Assembly: GCA_034925865.1 (NCBI GenBank)
Contig: JAYFRN010000029.1
Location: 1 to 64,000, forward strand
DNA length: 64,000 bases
Origin: Oscillospiraceae bacterium
GTDB taxonomy: Bacteria; Bacillota; Clostridia; Oscillospirales; SIG627
Direction: 5' to 3'
Made by a program: the position numbers and the translations under genes. Shown piece after piece: positions 1 to 7,684 of this stretch; position 1 is the stretch's first letter; every line of letters starts with the position of its first letter. The notes under the pieces were generated by a model. It did not search any database. It saw only the letters and a list, made by a program, of their open reading frames with translations, and was not told the origin of the DNA.

Positions 1-450
1 ACTTTAGGCTATGTCGTAACCGAAGGAAAATCGCTTGTTTACAACGGCAAAACTCTTTATGAAAGCAATTCGCCTTCATCCGCGGCCTTCACCTTCGAAT
101 CTGACGAAGGAAGCGTAATCGACTGTGCGAAGGGCGGAACCATAAAGCTTTACGTCCCGACCGACAGCCTCAAATACAAGCTCATCGGACTCAAGCTCAA
201 CGGAGAAACGGCTCAGTACACAGTCGATGAAAACAATGTCATGACCTTTACCGTCGCGGACGGAAAAACATATGTTGATTTTGTATACGACAAACCGGTT
301 TCCGACGGAGAAAAGCCGGGCGACGATAAGCCAGAAACGACCCCGGATAACGGCAATCTGAAATGGATAATAATCGGATCAGTTGCGGTTATTGCCGTTA
401 TAGCGGCTGTCTTGTCAGTCATCGCACATAAGAAAAAGAAAAGCAAATAA
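1..450 (+). CDS. C-terminal end of a membrane-anchored surface protein (5' truncated by window)
   Basis: The reading frame is open from the first base and ends at a TAA at 448-450, so the visible 149 residues are the tail of a longer protein. The end has a Pro/Asp/Glu/Lys-rich linker, then one hydrophobic helix (about residues 119-142) and a basic tail ending KKKKSK. No sortase motif is visible. The same tail design (linker, single helix, lysines) ends the large heparinase-like protein at 10261-14301, so both are probably exported and held in the membrane by the C-terminus. The enzymatic or binding domain is outside the window, and the function cannot be named. Confidence 0.75.
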   Translation, partial: TLGYVVTEGKSLVYNGKTLYESNSPSSAAFTFESDEGSVIDCAKGGTIKLYVPTDSLKYKLIGLKLNGETAQYTVDENNVMTFTVADGKTYVDFVYDKPVSDGEKPGDDKPETTPDNGNLKWIIIGSVAVIAVIAAVLSVIAHKKKKSK

Positions 451-461
451 CCTGATTTTAC

Positions 462-482
462 GGGCGCGGATCTTCCGCGCCC
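462..482 (+). terminator. Hairpin terminator after the surface-protein gene
   Basis: GGGCGCGGA at 462-470 and TCCGCGCCC at 474-482 form a perfect 9-bp GC-rich stem with a 3-nt loop 11 bases after the stop codon. The following tract is only modestly T-rich (TACTATTTTA). Confidence 0.65.
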
Positions 483-496
483 TACTATTTTACGGA

Positions 497-508
497 AACC
501 GGTTAACC
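497..508. promoter_or_regulatory. Overlapping palindromes, possible operator upstream of the rhamnosidase
   Basis: AACCGGTT (497-504) and GGTTAACC (501-508) are two overlapping 8-bp palindromes about 75 bases upstream of the rhamnosidase start. AACCGGTT cores are common in operators of LacI-type sugar regulators. That is family knowledge only, and no LacI gene is present in the window. No convincing sigma-70 promoter was found next to it. Confidence 0.25.
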
Positions 509-580
509 AGGTTAAAACTCATCATGGCGGAGCTCCGAATATATTATCAATGATAAATTAATACTGAAAAGGAATTACAA

Positions 581-3133
581 ATGAACACGCCGGACATCTC
601 ATGCTTTATCACAATACCGGAATCCGAACAAAAAAAATTCGGTAATCCATGGACCAATATAGAAAAAAACTCAAAAAGTAAAAAGCTTCTTCCCGAAAAC
701 GGTATTAACCTGTTTAAAAAAACTATTTGTATTTCTGCCATACCCGAAAGCGCTTTTATTTCCGCAACTGCTTTTGGCATATTTGATCTGTTTGTCAACG
801 GCAGACGCGTCGGCACTGTCGAAAAAAACGGCTCCGAAACCTTTGACGAGCTAAAGCCCGGATGGACAGATTATCGCAAAAGGCTCTTTTATTATTCATA
901 TAACCTCGTTCCGTATTTATGTATCGGTGAAAATACAGTTTGCGCTTGCGTTTCAAACGGATGGTGGAACGGAAGAATTTCATTCGGCTTCTACGGAAAC
1001 AAGCAATGTGCCTTCTACGCGGACGGCGAAATCGTTTCCTGCGGCGAAAAATATTCACTTTCTACTTCCTCAGGATGGCTTGCTGCGATTGCCGGGCCTG
1101 TGTTGACAGCTGATATCTGGGACGGAGAATATTATGATGCCAGAATTGCGCCGGGAGGAATGGCGTCAAATATAGATTGGACGCCCGCAAAGCTTATCGA
1201 GCCGTATACGGGCGCGTTAAATAACAGCGATGAATATCCGAGAATAACTGCCCGTCCGGCTTTATCAAAGAAACCATTGAGCGCGATATGCTATTCAGGG
1301 ACGAAAGATAACGGAACAGATTTCGGTGAAATCAATACTGTCTGCGCTCGTACGGGAAGCGGATGCGAAACGGTTTCGCTTTTCCCTTTTCAAACGCTGC
1401 TTATTGATTTCGGCCAGAATATTGTCGGGCGACCGCGAATAAAGCTGCATGCCCGCAGAGGAACAGAAGTAATATTTTATTTCGGAGAATTGCTGAACGA
1501 TACCGGCATGCGTTCAAGAGGAAACGACGGACCCAAAGGCAGCATATATGTTGAAAATTACCGTTCAGCACTTGCAAAAGCGGTCTATATCGCTTCCGGT
1601 AATGATAACGGTGAAGAATATTTCCCTACCCATACCTTTTTCGGCTTCAGATATATCGAAATCGAATGCAGTGACGACATATATATAGAAACTTTAATCG
1701 GAGAAGTCCTCGGCAGCGACACGCGTGAGGTCTCTTCTCTCGTGACCTCCAACGGTGAAATCAACAGGCTATATTCGAATATCCTTTGGGGACAGCGCGG
1801 TAATTATTTGTCAATTCCGACCGACTGCCCTCAAAGAGACGAGCGTCTCGGATGGACAGGGGACACGCAGATGTTTTGCGGAGCAGCCGCCTATAATGCG
1901 AATGTGCTGAGCTTCCTCCGAAAATGGTTGCGCGATATGCGTGATTCCCAGAGTGAAGAAGGCGGATACTGTGATGTAAACCCGCGTGTTTTCACGAATA
2001 GCGGAAACGAAGCAAACGCAGCTTGGGGAGATGCCGGGATAATTATTCCGTATAAGATGTATATTTTTTACGGTGACGAAACTGTTATCTCCGAATGCTT
2101 TGCATCAATGGAAAAATATATGTCACTGCTCGCCTCGCTTGAACCGAAGGGACCGAGAACCGCTTACGGCGACTGGTTGTGTTTTGAGAAGACAGACAAG
2201 CGCTATATAGCCGACTGCATGTACGCATATGACACGCTGCTTATGTCAAAAATGTGCTCCGTTCTTTCCGAAAAAGCCGATAACTGCGAAGCGCGCGATT
2301 TTTACGCCCTGAGAAAAGAACATTATTCATCTTTGTTTTCAACACTGAGATCCGAATTTTATAATAAATACTTTTCCGGCGGTGAACTGAGCGTTAAAAC
2401 ACAGACTTCATATCTGCTGGCAATCAAATGCGGCCTTCTTGACAACTCCGAAAATGGGAAGGCTGTAAAAATGCTGAAGAAAAAAATTGCCGAAAACAAG
2501 TATGTGCTTTCGACCGGATTTGTCGGCACAGGAATACTGAACATGACGCTTAGCGAAAACGGTCTTGATGACGAAGCATATTCTCTGCTGATGCAGACGG
2601 AGTGCCCTTCATGGCTTTACAGCGTCCGGCAGGGCGCGACGACGGTTTGGGAAAGATGGAACTCATATACGCTTAAAAGCGGCTTCGGGGATGTGAGCAT
2701 GAATTCCTTTAATCACTACGCATACGGAGCGGTAGGAGAATGGATGTTCGCTTTTATGGCGGGCATATCTCCGTGTGAAGATGAACCGGGTTTTAAAAAG
2801 CTCGTTTACTGCCCCCGTCCGGATCTGCGCCCGGCAGAGAAAATACCTGAAGGGCAGATGAGAATGAGCTTTGTACAGGCATCGTTTAATTCTCCTCATG
2901 GAAAAATCAACGCGGAATGGTCAATCGAAAACAATGCTGTTTGCTATCGCCTTTCCACGCCGGTTCCTGTTAGATTTGATCTTGTCGGCGTAACCGATGA
3001 AAGTAAAGTTACGATCAACTCCATTCCGCTGCCGGATACGGATTTTATTCCGATATCGGGACTTGCGAATAAAAACGGCTTAATCTTCGAGGCTCCCGCC
3101 GGGGAATATAATGTAATATCCAGACAAGGGTAA
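581..3133 (+). CDS. Alpha-L-rhamnosidase, GH78 family
   Basis: This 850-residue protein hydrolyses terminal alpha-L-rhamnose from plant or bacterial glycans. The GH78 catalytic signature is seen at about residues 412-430: PTDCPQRDERLGWTGD, carrying the acidic residues used in catalysis. It precedes an all-alpha toroid-like region, and a beta-sandwich N-terminal domain (motifs VNGRRVG and GWTDYRKR) is typical of bacterial family members. No signal peptide is visible, so it is probably cytoplasmic and acts on imported oligosaccharides. The start at 581 has AAAAGGAA upstream. It is followed by a hairpin at 3155-3193. It sits next to a surface protein and 7 kb from a heparinase-like protein, which fits a carbohydrate-scavenging lifestyle. 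Confidence 0.92.
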   Translation: MNTPDISCFITIPESEQKKFGNPWTNIEKNSKSKKLLPENGINLFKKTICISAIPESAFISATAFGIFDLFVNGRRVGTVEKNGSETFDELKPGWTDYRKRLFYYSYNLVPYLCIGENTVCACVSNGWWNGRISFGFYGNKQCAFYADGEIVSCGEKYSLSTSSGWLAAIAGPVLTADIWDGEYYDARIAPGGMASNIDWTPAKLIEPYTGALNNSDEYPRITARPALSKKPLSAICYSGTKDNGTDFGEINTVCARTGSGCETVSLFPFQTLLIDFGQNIVGRPRIKLHARRGTEVIFYFGELLNDTGMRSRGNDGPKGSIYVENYRSALAKAVYIASGNDNGEEYFPTHTFFGFRYIEIECSDDIYIETLIGEVLGSDTREVSSLVTSNGEINRLYSNILWGQRGNYLSIPTDCPQRDERLGWTGDTQMFCGAAAYNANVLSFLRKWLRDMRDSQSEEGGYCDVNPRVFTNSGNEANAAWGDAGIIIPYKMYIFYGDETVISECFASMEKYMSLLASLEPKGPRTAYGDWLCFEKTDKRYIADCMYAYDTLLMSKMCSVLSEKADNCEARDFYALRKEHYSSLFSTLRSEFYNKYFSGGELSVKTQTSYLLAIKCGLLDNSENGKAVKMLKKKIAENKYVLSTGFVGTGILNMTLSENGLDDEAYSLLMQTECPSWLYSVRQGATTVWERWNSYTLKSGFGDVSMNSFNHYAYGAVGEWMFAFMAGISPCEDEPGFKKLVYCPRPDLRPAEKIPEGQMRMSFVQASFNSPHGKINAEWSIENNAVCYRLSTPVPVRFDLVGVTDESKVTINSIPLPDTDFIPISGLANKNGLIFEAPAGEYNVISRQG

Positions 3134-3154
3134 TACAGGGTTCCATAAAAACAT

Positions 3155-3193
3155 ATAATCCGCAAGCTGATTAAATCTTTGCTTGCGGATTAT
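3155..3193. terminator. Bidirectional terminator hairpin, copy 1 of a 52-bp repeat
   Basis: ATAATCCGCAAGC (3155-3167) pairs perfectly with GCTTGCGGATTAT (3181-3193), and GAT/ATC in the loop can extend the stem. It lies between the convergent rhamnosidase (+) and Nudix (-) genes and can terminate both. The segment 3143-3194 is repeated with 2 mismatches at 4447-4498. Confidence 0.75.
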
Positions 3194-3212
3194 TTTAAGT
3201 AGATATGTGTTA

Positions 3213-3677
3213 TTATATTAATTTTGTTCGTATTTCAATATATTTTTTTATTGGCATAATAACAGGCGAAGAAATTTTATCCGGAAGGTTATCAATAGAG
3301 AAGAACATCAAATTATTTACTTCATCGTTTTCAATATTTATTGTTCCATGATACTTTTTACATATATATACAATATCAATATTAAAAACTTCGTCACCAT
3401 TGGGATAAACATAATGCAATTCTTTACCCGAAAAAACAGAAAATAGCTCTATTTCATCAGCAATTAATCCTGTTTCTTCATAAAGTTCTCTTTTTGCTGT
3501 TTCTTCAGTTGATTCACCAATTTCTACAGCTCCCCCTGCATATCCCCAACAATTATTATCTTTTCGTAATTGTAAAAGAATATCACCATTCTCATTTTCA
3601 ACAATAACACTTGCACCGCATTGAATAGCGGGAGCGTGTCCAATATGCTTTCTAAGAAATTTCATATATTCTGTCAT
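3213..3677 (-). CDS. Nudix hydrolase
   Basis: A 154-residue protein with a complete Nudix box in the centre: GGAVEIGESTEETAKREL continuing to YEETGL, matching GX5EX7REUXEEXGU. Nudix enzymes hydrolyse nucleoside diphosphates linked to another moiety, and the substrate cannot be told from sequence. The RBS GGAG lies 9 bases before the ATG. The gene is visibly more AT-rich than the rhamnosidase next to it. It is paired with a lipoprotein gene 25 bases upstream on the same strand, and the pair sits between two copies of a 52-bp hairpin, suggesting acquisition as a cassette. Confidence 0.9.
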   Translation of the reverse strand: MTEYMKFLRKHIGHAPAIQCGASVIVENENGDILLQLRKDNNCWGYAGGAVEIGESTEETAKRELYEETGLIADEIELFSVFSGKELHYVYPNGDEVFNIDIVYICKKYHGTINIENDEVNNLMFFSIDNLPDKISSPVIMPIKKYIEIRTKLI

Positions 3678-3702
3678 CTTAAATAACTCCTATAAACATT
3701 TA

Positions 3703-4347
3703 TCAGTAAATTATCGGAAAATCCGTAAACACCCATTTTCCGTTTTTATATTCATAAGGGAATTCATATCTCTTTGATCCAATAACTTTAAAATCCGAAT
3801 CCATATCACGAATCTCAACATCAACATTAAGAATAATTTTAATCGGGCTGACATGCTTAAACGAATATATTTCTTTTCCCTTTGCCGGATCTGTTCCTCT
3901 CCCCATATCAAGAGTATATAAATATCCGTTTATTTCAACATAGATATTTCTATTTAAGAAAGAATCAATAACTTCATTACTGAACAATAATTCAAGAGCT
4001 TTTTTAAGCTCCGATAGGTTTTCAAATTCTGTAACTCTATAATAATCCGGTTCGCCGTTATATTCGGCTGAAATATTTCGATCGGTAGGTAAAGCATTTA
4101 TATAAAACCAAAAGCTTGCTTCTGTGGCAGACATATATGCCTGTTTAATTTCTTCCTCCGATGGGATTATATTATCACTTTCAACAGTATTTGTACAATC
4201 TAAATAATCACTTTCTTCAATCGCAGTCGTAATTTTTTCGTTGTCTTCCGTTGAATTTTGTATGTCAGCGGTGATATCTCTATAATTACAGGAACTCAAT
4301 GACATTATAAGGAGCAAAGCAAAAGCTATTGATAAGGTTTTTATCAT
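3703..4347 (-). CDS. Putative lipoprotein of unknown function
   Basis: The start at 4347 is preferred over an ATG 15 bases upstream because GAGAGG sits 7 bases before it and because it gives a clean lipoprotein signal: MIKT, a hydrophobic stretch, then the lipobox LSSC with Cys20 as the predicted lipidated residue. The mature part is acidic at first (poly-Asp/Glu/Thr/Ser linker), then a mixed alpha/beta domain rich in Tyr and Phe. No family was recognised. It shares strand and AT-rich composition with the Nudix gene downstream. Confidence 0.75.
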   Translation of the reverse strand: MIKTLSIAFALLLIMSLSSCNYRDITADIQNSTEDNEKITTAIEESDYLDCTNTVESDNIIPSEEEIKQAYMSATEASFWFYINALPTDRNISAEYNGEPDYYRVTEFENLSELKKALELLFSNEVIDSFLNRNIYVEINGYLYTLDMGRGTDPAKGKEIYSFKHVSPIKIILNVDVEIRDMDSDFKVIGSKRYEFPYEYKNGKWVFTDFPIIY

Positions 4348-4446
4348 CTCTTTACCTCTCATTATAAATTCTTTACCTGTTGGATTATTAAAACAACTCG
4401 TATAATTAGTATCATTGCGTAATAATAATTCTCTTGTATTATATTA

Positions 4447-4498
4447 CCATAAAAACATATAATCCGCAAGCAGATTTAATCTTTGCTTGCGGATTATT
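4447..4498. repeat. Copy 2 of the 52-bp hairpin repeat; terminator for the AraC-type gene
   Basis: 50 of 52 positions match 3143-3194. The hairpin arms (4459-4471 and 4485-4497) are identical to copy 1, and both differences fall in the loop. It begins 8 bases past the stop of the minus-strand regulator gene at 4507, so it probably ends that transcript. The two copies flank the Nudix/lipoprotein pair as direct repeats. Confidence 0.8.
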
Positions 4499-4506
4499 GC
4501 TGATCA

Positions 4507-5430
4507 TTATTTATTCAGCTCTTTTACAGGTCTGCCCTCAATATAACCGCGATAGCCCATTGGAGCAAGCTGGAACTTTGGGGCAATTTCATCGTCCCAG
4601 GTAAAACCATAAATTTCGGGGTTATAATTTTCGGTTTGTTTCCATAAATCATTAATGGCCTCATTGAATTTTTCATCTTCATATGACGCACCTTGAAAAA
4701 TCAACATTTTACAGGGCGGAAGCTCAATCGTTTCAAAACCTTTGGGAATTTCACCTTGCCAATCAAGCGGTACTTCAACGCCCTGCGTATAAAACGAGGT
4801 TCCTTCCGGACGAAGGTTTTTCGGCATCCACATGCCAACAGGCTCATAAAGCGCGCCTTTTATACCGCACAATATGCCCCATATATCACAGCCGACCTCT
4901 TCACAGAATTCAAAGTAGTGGGTGGCTGTTTTCCCTCGTTTCATAATTACTTTTCTTGCCGGGCGATCGACAATCTGAACAAAAATAGCATTCGATGTTT
5001 GGCTCATAAGCTTTCCCTCATTTCTGTTATTTTTAAGAAGGTAAAAATCGTTTAAATTTGACGGCATAAAGAGCCTTAACGGCTTGGGGTTATTCGAATA
5101 TTCCTTCGGAGATATGCCGAACTCCTTTGTAAAAGCTCTTGTGAATCCTTCATGCGAGTCAAAAACATAATCAAATGCCACATCAATGATCTTGGCTTTT
5201 CCATTACGCAAAACAATCGCGGACTGCGAAAGCCGAAGCCGTCTGATATATTCAAAAGGCGGTTTTCCGGTTAATTCTTTGAATATTCTCGCGGCATAGT
5301 ATTCGGAATATCCGGCTGCCTGCGCAAGCTTATATTGCGTAATTGGTTCCTGTATATGCTCGGAAATATAATGCTGCATACGCGTTACGGCATCGATTTT
5401 CTCTTGGCTCGGATTTGAATTTGTGTCCAT
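4507..5430 (-). CDS. AraC-family regulator with GyrI-like effector domain
   Basis: About 307 residues. The N-terminal ~115 residues hold a double helix-turn-helix of the AraC type (YSEYYAARIFKELTGKPPFEY, shortened here to its core YYAARIFKELTGKPP, then FDSHEGFTRAFTKEFGISP). The C-terminal half resembles the GyrI-like/SOUL-fold small-molecule binding domain found in Rob and SoxS-like regulators (GIKGALYEPVGMWMP, FYTQGVEVP, EGRPVKELNK). Such proteins activate multidrug or sugar genes on ligand binding. The start at 5430 has GGGAGGTG 8 bases upstream. The earlier in-frame ATG at 5454 overlaps that RBS and a TATAAT, so it is rejected. Confidence 0.9.
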   Translation of the reverse strand: MDTNSNPSQEKIDAVTRMQHYISEHIQEPITQYKLAQAAGYSEYYAARIFKELTGKPPFEYIRRLRLSQSAIVLRNGKAKIIDVAFDYVFDSHEGFTRAFTKEFGISPKEYSNNPKPLRLFMPSNLNDFYLLKNNRNEGKLMSQTSNAIFVQIVDRPARKVIMKRGKTATHYFEFCEEVGCDIWGILCGIKGALYEPVGMWMPKNLRPEGTSFYTQGVEVPLDWQGEIPKGFETIELPPCKMLIFQGASYEDEKFNEAINDLWKQTENYNPEIYGFTWDDEIAPKFQLAPMGYRGYIEGRPVKELNK

Positions 5431-5512
5431 CAGGTTTTCACCTCCCGCATTCATTATAACAAAAAGAAATTAAATTTCTTGACTTTGCTTGCGAAATTAC
5501 ATCGGTGTTTTT

Positions 5513-5559
5513 AAATAAAAAGAAAACATCTACCGATAGAAGCATTCTATCAATAGATG
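5513..5559 (-). terminator. Rho-independent terminator downstream of tRNA-Gln
   Basis: Read on the minus strand, a 14-bp stem (arms 5546-5559 and 5527-5540, with two G-U pairs) with loop ATGCT is followed by TTTTCTTTTT. It starts 11 bases after the tRNA CCA end. Confidence 0.85.
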
Positions 5560-5570
5560 ATTACTCTTTT

Positions 5571-5644
5571 TGGCTGCGGAACTAGGATTTGAACCCAGAC
5601 AAACAGAGTCAGAGTCTGTCGTGCTACCATTACACAATTCCGCA
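5571..5644 (-). tRNA. tRNA-Gln (anticodon CUG), CCA encoded
   Basis: On the minus strand the acceptor arm TGCGGAA pairs with TTCCGCA, followed by discriminator G and an encoded CCA. The anticodon stem ACAGA/TCTGT carries the loop CTCTGAC, so the anticodon is CTG (glutamine). The T-arm GGTTCAAATCC is canonical. The terminator follows directly, so this is a single-gene unit. In Clostridia the Gln tRNA is usually charged through Glu-tRNA amidation. Confidence 0.95.
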
Positions 5645-5734
5645 ATATTCATTTGACATTTTTCCGTGCTCAAAGATGATAGCACATATACGGTTAAATG
5701 TCAAGTAAATTTTATGAAATTTATAGACATGTTT

Positions 5735-5778
5735 ATTCCCAAAGTAAAATCCACAGTGGAATTTTCTTTGGGAATTAC
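5735..5778. repeat. 44-nt palindromic dispersed repeat, copy A
   Basis: ATTCCCAAAGTAAAATCCAC and GTGGAATTTTCTTTGGGAAT form an almost perfect inverted repeat around a single A. The block 5735-5778 aligns without gaps to 53821-53864 (36 of 44 positions), so it is a member of a dispersed palindromic family (REP- or MITE-like). It lies between tRNA-Gln and the TPR-like gene. Confidence 0.65.
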
Positions 5779-5833
5779 AAACATTCTGTTGAATGCTAAT
5801 ATTATCATAATCGCTTTAAATTCTTGATTCCAA

Positions 5834-6727
5834 TTACAGTGGATTGTGGTTTTTACAACCATAATAACAGCATTGTTTTATAATAGATATACTATGCCTA
5901 TATTCGGTGATTAACTTTATTCGATAGTCAGCTTGAGCGAACGCTCTTTTTATATGGCTAATTTCAGGCTGGGTATTATACTCAAATCCCTCGAAATACT
6001 CCACTAATTTCTGTAAGTATTCTATCGACTTCTCTCCTTTACCGAACTTATATAAACAATCGAAGATAATTGACATTTCAATATGGCCGACACAGTAATT
6101 CTTCAACACTGGTTCAATCAGGTTTTCAGTCAGATGCAAATCATCAGCAAAATATGAAAAAATGAATTTTTCCCACTCCATATTTTCATAATTCATAGTA
6201 AGCAATTTTTTATATGTTGAAAGAAATTCCTTCTTGTTGCTATAAAGCAACGAAAACAGATATGATATGAATGTATCATAATAATCATCGCTGCTACATA
6301 GGCTTAATGCTTTATTAAACCAAATTGCAGCGTCGTGGTAAGAACCGGTCATATAAATGGATGTCCCGCAGTTATACACGGTGTTATAATCTTCCTTAAG
6401 TTCGCAAGCTTGTTTGAATCTCTCGTATGCATCTCCATATTGTTTTGTTTCAAAGTTTGCAAATCCATATGCAAGCAAAGTAAGATTTGACTTTTGATAA
6501 TTCTCTGCTTTTTTGAGATAGCTTATCCCTAACTTCGTTGCGCCATGACCGCTATTGTCAGATTTTAATAAGCCTTCGAAAATATGAAATACGCCTAAAT
6601 TATTTATAGTCATGAAACATGGGGATCTTTTTGCATTTTCTCTAAACAGGGTTTGGGCTTGATAGACTTCGTGTTCGTCAATTGCATCCAAAGCAGCATA
6701 ATTTCTTGATATAACGTCATTTAGCAT
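5834..6727 (-). CDS. TPR-like repeat protein of unknown function
   Basis: A 297-residue, AT-rich gene. Helical pairs with tetratricopeptide-type spacing are visible, for example LLAYGFANFETKQYGDAYERF and NCGTSIYMTGSYHDAAIWF (each with the W/Y-x-x-G/A and A/Y-F pattern). No signal peptide or catalytic motif is seen. TPR proteins act as protein-binding scaffolds. It has no close operon partner, as the next minus-strand gene upstream ends 190 bases away. The very different base composition from the housekeeping genes suggests transfer or fast evolution. Confidence 0.7.
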   Translation of the reverse strand: MLNDVISRNYAALDAIDEHEVYQAQTLFRENAKRSPCFMTINNLGVFHIFEGLLKSDNSGHGATKLGISYLKKAENYQKSNLTLLAYGFANFETKQYGDAYERFKQACELKEDYNTVYNCGTSIYMTGSYHDAAIWFNKALSLCSSDDYYDTFISYLFSLLYSNKKEFLSTYKKLLTMNYENMEWEKFIFSYFADDLHLTENLIEPVLKNYCVGHIEMSIIFDCLYKFGKGEKSIEYLQKLVEYFEGFEYNTQPEISHIKRAFAQADYRIKLITEYRHSISIIKQCCYYGCKNHNPL

Positions 6728-6917
6728 AGTTATAACTCTCTTTTAAGCGTAGTTTTCTCATCATATGCCATAAATCTTGTAGAATAATATTTTGTATATT
6801 TTCTTTTGTAGATTTCTTATGAATATTCATTCGAAAGCAAATCTACACAATGAGGCGCAGTTGAACGTTTTCCTATACATCGCAGCATTAAAACTTATAA
6901 TAACCTCCCGATTATTA

Positions 6918-7355
6918 TTATGTAGGGCCTGGTTCATATTTATATTCAAATATTTCTGTTCCGTCTTTATTTCTAAGTTGCTTTACATCAAAATAAAGCG
7001 GTTCTTCATTCCATATTTGATGAAAGCGTATTATTGAATCATTATTATTTATCTGTAAGTAAACAATAAACTTTTTATCGGGGAAAGTCTGTGTTAAAGT
7101 TTGAAGCAAATTTTTAGCAATTGAAACACATATTTTTTTGACCGCCACTTTGTTTTCTTTGCTTACTCTATCGAACAAATGAAAATGGTTTTCTACAGCT
7201 TCACATTGTGTTTTATCTGAAATTTCAATTAAAATATTTTCTTGTTGTCTGCCTTCATCAAGAAATATAAATTCATTACCGGCTCTATCTTTCTTTATAT
7301 AAAATACAGGATAAATTATTGGTAGTAGTCCCACTAATTGTTCATATTTTTTCAT
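6918..7355 (-). CDS. Hypothetical AT-rich protein
   Basis: A 145-residue protein that is not recognised. It has mixed alpha/beta character, no membrane segment and no Cys-based motif beyond two isolated cysteines. The N-terminus MKKYEQLVGLLPIIYPVFYI is hydrophobic but lacks a cleavage motif. AGAGAG precedes the ATG at 7355. It lies with other AT-rich orphan genes. The size, composition and isolation are like immunity-type proteins of contact toxin systems, but no toxin gene is present and this is only a resemblance. Confidence 0.6.
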   Translation of the reverse strand: MKKYEQLVGLLPIIYPVFYIKKDRAGNEFIFLDEGRQQENILIEISDKTQCEAVENHFHLFDRVSKENKVAVKKICVSIAKNLLQTLTQTFPDKKFIVYLQINNNDSIIRFHQIWNEEPLYFDVKQLRNKDGTEIFEYKYEPGPT

Positions 7356-7411
7356 TTTAATCTCTCTAAATAACTCTTATTTTTCGCCTTACTGTCGGTT
7401 GAAGCTTTCAA

Positions 7412-7570
7412 TTAAATCTTACTAAACAACTTATGCAACCCTCCATAAATAATAACATACACCTGCAACTCATGATTCCCATTAATTTCAATTATATCAA
7501 TTTCGTAAAATAATTCAACCCCTAATTCACTTTTTATATAAAATTTGTCGCATATTTGTAAATTACATAT
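7412..7570 (-). pseudogene. Start-less ORF remnant
   Basis: Within the 330-base gap between 7356 and 7684, a minus-strand frame of 52 codons without an ATG reads protein-like sequence (VELFYEIDIIEINGNHELQV, then VYVIIYGGLHKLF) and ends at a TAA at 7412-7414. The upstream in-frame stop is at 7571-7573. It looks like the C-terminal end of a decayed gene similar in composition to its AT-rich neighbours. The rest of the gap holds the KamA terminator. Confidence 0.35.
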
Positions 7571-7617
7571 TTAGCAAAAAACGTTCAGCACGTAAATCTC
7601 GGGTATAGCAATTTTCA

Positions 7618-7650
7618 TAAATATAAAAACGGAGCGGTAAATACCGCCCC
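7618..7650 (-). terminator. Terminator of the aminomutase/ligase operon
   Basis: On the minus strand GGGGCGGTA (7650-7642) pairs with TACCGCTCC (7639-7631) through a 2-nt loop with one G-U pair, and is followed by GTTTTTATA. It lies 35 bases after the stop of the KamA-like gene. Confidence 0.8.
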
Positions 7651-7684
7651 TGCATTAGCTTTATTATATTAATGATTTTGATGC

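Noticed and set aside
5571..5644. Integration site (att) at tRNA-Gln
   Set aside because: No second copy of the tRNA 3' end and no integrase in the window.
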